A stretch of DNA of 21,101 bases from an uncultured Lachnospiraceae bacterium (GTDB lineage Bacteria; Bacillota; Clostridia; Lachnospirales; Lachnospiraceae). Every line of letters begins with the position of its first letter. The stretch's first letter is position 1. Under the pieces are notes generated by a model, which was not told the DNA's origin, made no database searches, and saw only the letters and a list, made by a program, of their open reading frames with translations. Shown one piece after another: positions 20,631-21,101 of the stretch. Both the position numbers and the translations under genes were made by a program. The stretch covers positions 1 to 21,101 of the forward strand of contig CAJUKA010000076.1 in NCBI GenBank assembly GCA_910586585.1, read 5' to 3'.

Positions 20631-21101
20631 TTATTTTTTCCAATTAGGAAACATTTTCCAAATATTCTTACTAGCTTTTCGTTGTAATAAATTTATTTCT
20701 CCAACTCCTCCAAAATGTTTAAAATATTTATTAATTTCGTATGGAATCATCTGCATTGTTTTCATATCATTACATTCATGTAATGTAAAGCCTAATTCTT
20801 CTCTAGCTCTAGTGAAATCATTTTTATCCACTCCATACAAATTCGCTAAATATTCATCTGATACTGGAAAATTATGTTTTTTTCTTCCATATCTACCACC
20901 TTGCATATTTTTTATTGGAAAAGTTTCAATTGCAAACGGCGTAAAATCTGCAACTCCATGCGTATAAACAACTCCTATCTGTCCATATTCTATACAAAGA
21001 TCTAGAATGGCTGGATCTGATGGAATAAATAAACCTTCTCCACGTATTCCGCTTACCCATACTCCTTTGTCATCTGTTGGAGTAGTTCTAACACGCATAA
21101 A
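20631..21101 (-). CDS. C-terminal nuclease tip of a polymorphic toxin (5' end beyond window)
   Basis: At least 155 residues, open to the window edge. An ATG at 21098 exists, but an in-frame codon precedes it and no ribosome site is visible, so this is probably the end of a larger protein. GVWVSGIRGEGLFIPSDP resembles the conserved stretch just before toxin tips. The end, TLHECNDMKTMQMIPYEINK then YFKHFGGVGEINLLQRK, follows the HNH/EndoVII toxin pattern (H-x-x-D/N-x-x-x-MQ-x-(V/I)P...H-x-GG), with His107 and His128 as likely catalytic or metal residues. Such toxins cut DNA in competing cells after delivery by contact-dependent or type VII-like systems. The immunity gene follows by 24 bases. 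Confidence 0.7.
   Translation of the reverse strand, partial: FMRVRTTPTDDKGVWVSGIRGEGLFIPSDPAILDLCIEYGQIGVVYTHGVADFTPFAIETFPIKNMQGGRYGRKKHNFPVSDEYLANLYGVDKNDFTRAREELGFTLHECNDMKTMQMIPYEINKYFKHFGGVGEINLLQRKASKNIWKMFPNWKK

Overview
The window looks like accessory DNA from a low-GC Firmicute, most likely a gut Lachnospiraceae. This is inferred from AT-rich coding sequence with strong GGAGG-type ribosome binding sites, a BlaI regulator next to helical-repeat exported proteins, ECF sigma/membrane anti-sigma pairs, Tn1549-type conjugative element debris and short GTTAC/GTAAC-ended repeats. No rRNA, tRNA, CRISPR or housekeeping gene is visible. The species cannot be fixed from sequence alone. LAYOUT. 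Bases 1-3085: a RelB/RelE-type toxin-antitoxin pair (minus strand), a BlaI regulator with a vestige of its BlaR1-type sensor, and an exported helical-repeat protein. Two 155-bp non-autonomous elements in inverted orientation bracket the antitoxin, the regulator and the repeat protein. One of them landed exactly in the 4-bp overlap between antitoxin and toxin, and its 8-bp target duplication kept both genes whole. Bases 3158-7615: a frameshifted 3' fragment of a MATE transporter, then a tight four-gene minus-strand operon. That operon encodes a large serine recombinase, a stand-alone protein homologous to the recombinase's own C-terminal domain, an uncharacterised protein and a ParB-N-like (DUF6551-type) protein. 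Bases 7616-8655: a regulatory region with an elaborate tandem repeat array, ending directly at the ribosome binding site of an XRE regulator. Bases 8675-11413: material between two imperfect 45/46-bp direct repeats, with the end of a Tn1549-like element, a truncated initiator-like gene and a sigma/DUF4179 pair. Bases 11414-12275: decayed fragments, including a frameshifted membrane-protein gene. Bases 12311-16222: small proteins of the kind found as orphan immunity genes (one is a clear DUF2262 protein), an XRE regulator, and a second repeat array. That array ends directly at the ribosome binding site of the DUF2262 gene and shares its core motif with the first. Bases 16266-19660: a repeat pair with covarying hairpins, an SGNH hydrolase, a second ECF sigma/anti-sigma pair and a lipoprotein whose conserved C-terminus is lost to a frameshift. 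Bases 19778-21101: the N-terminal stump of a SIR2-like gene, an immunity-like protein and an HNH-type polymorphic-toxin tip running off the edge. HOW IT FITS TOGETHER. The region is a graveyard and workshop of mobile DNA: toxin/immunity modules, defence-gene debris, regulators and small repeats. The most striking feature is the pair of leader arrays. Two unrelated genes 7 kb apart, on opposite strands, are each preceded by tandem units of about 116-122 bp. These units carry the same 16-base motif GCCGTCGCGCAGCGAC plus a GAGAGA-type hairpin, and the last motif lies 22-25 bases before the start codon. I know of no described element with this layout. Whether it is a regulatory RNA leader, a protein-binding array (the ParB-like proteins are candidates) or a self-duplicating cassette cannot be decided from sequence.
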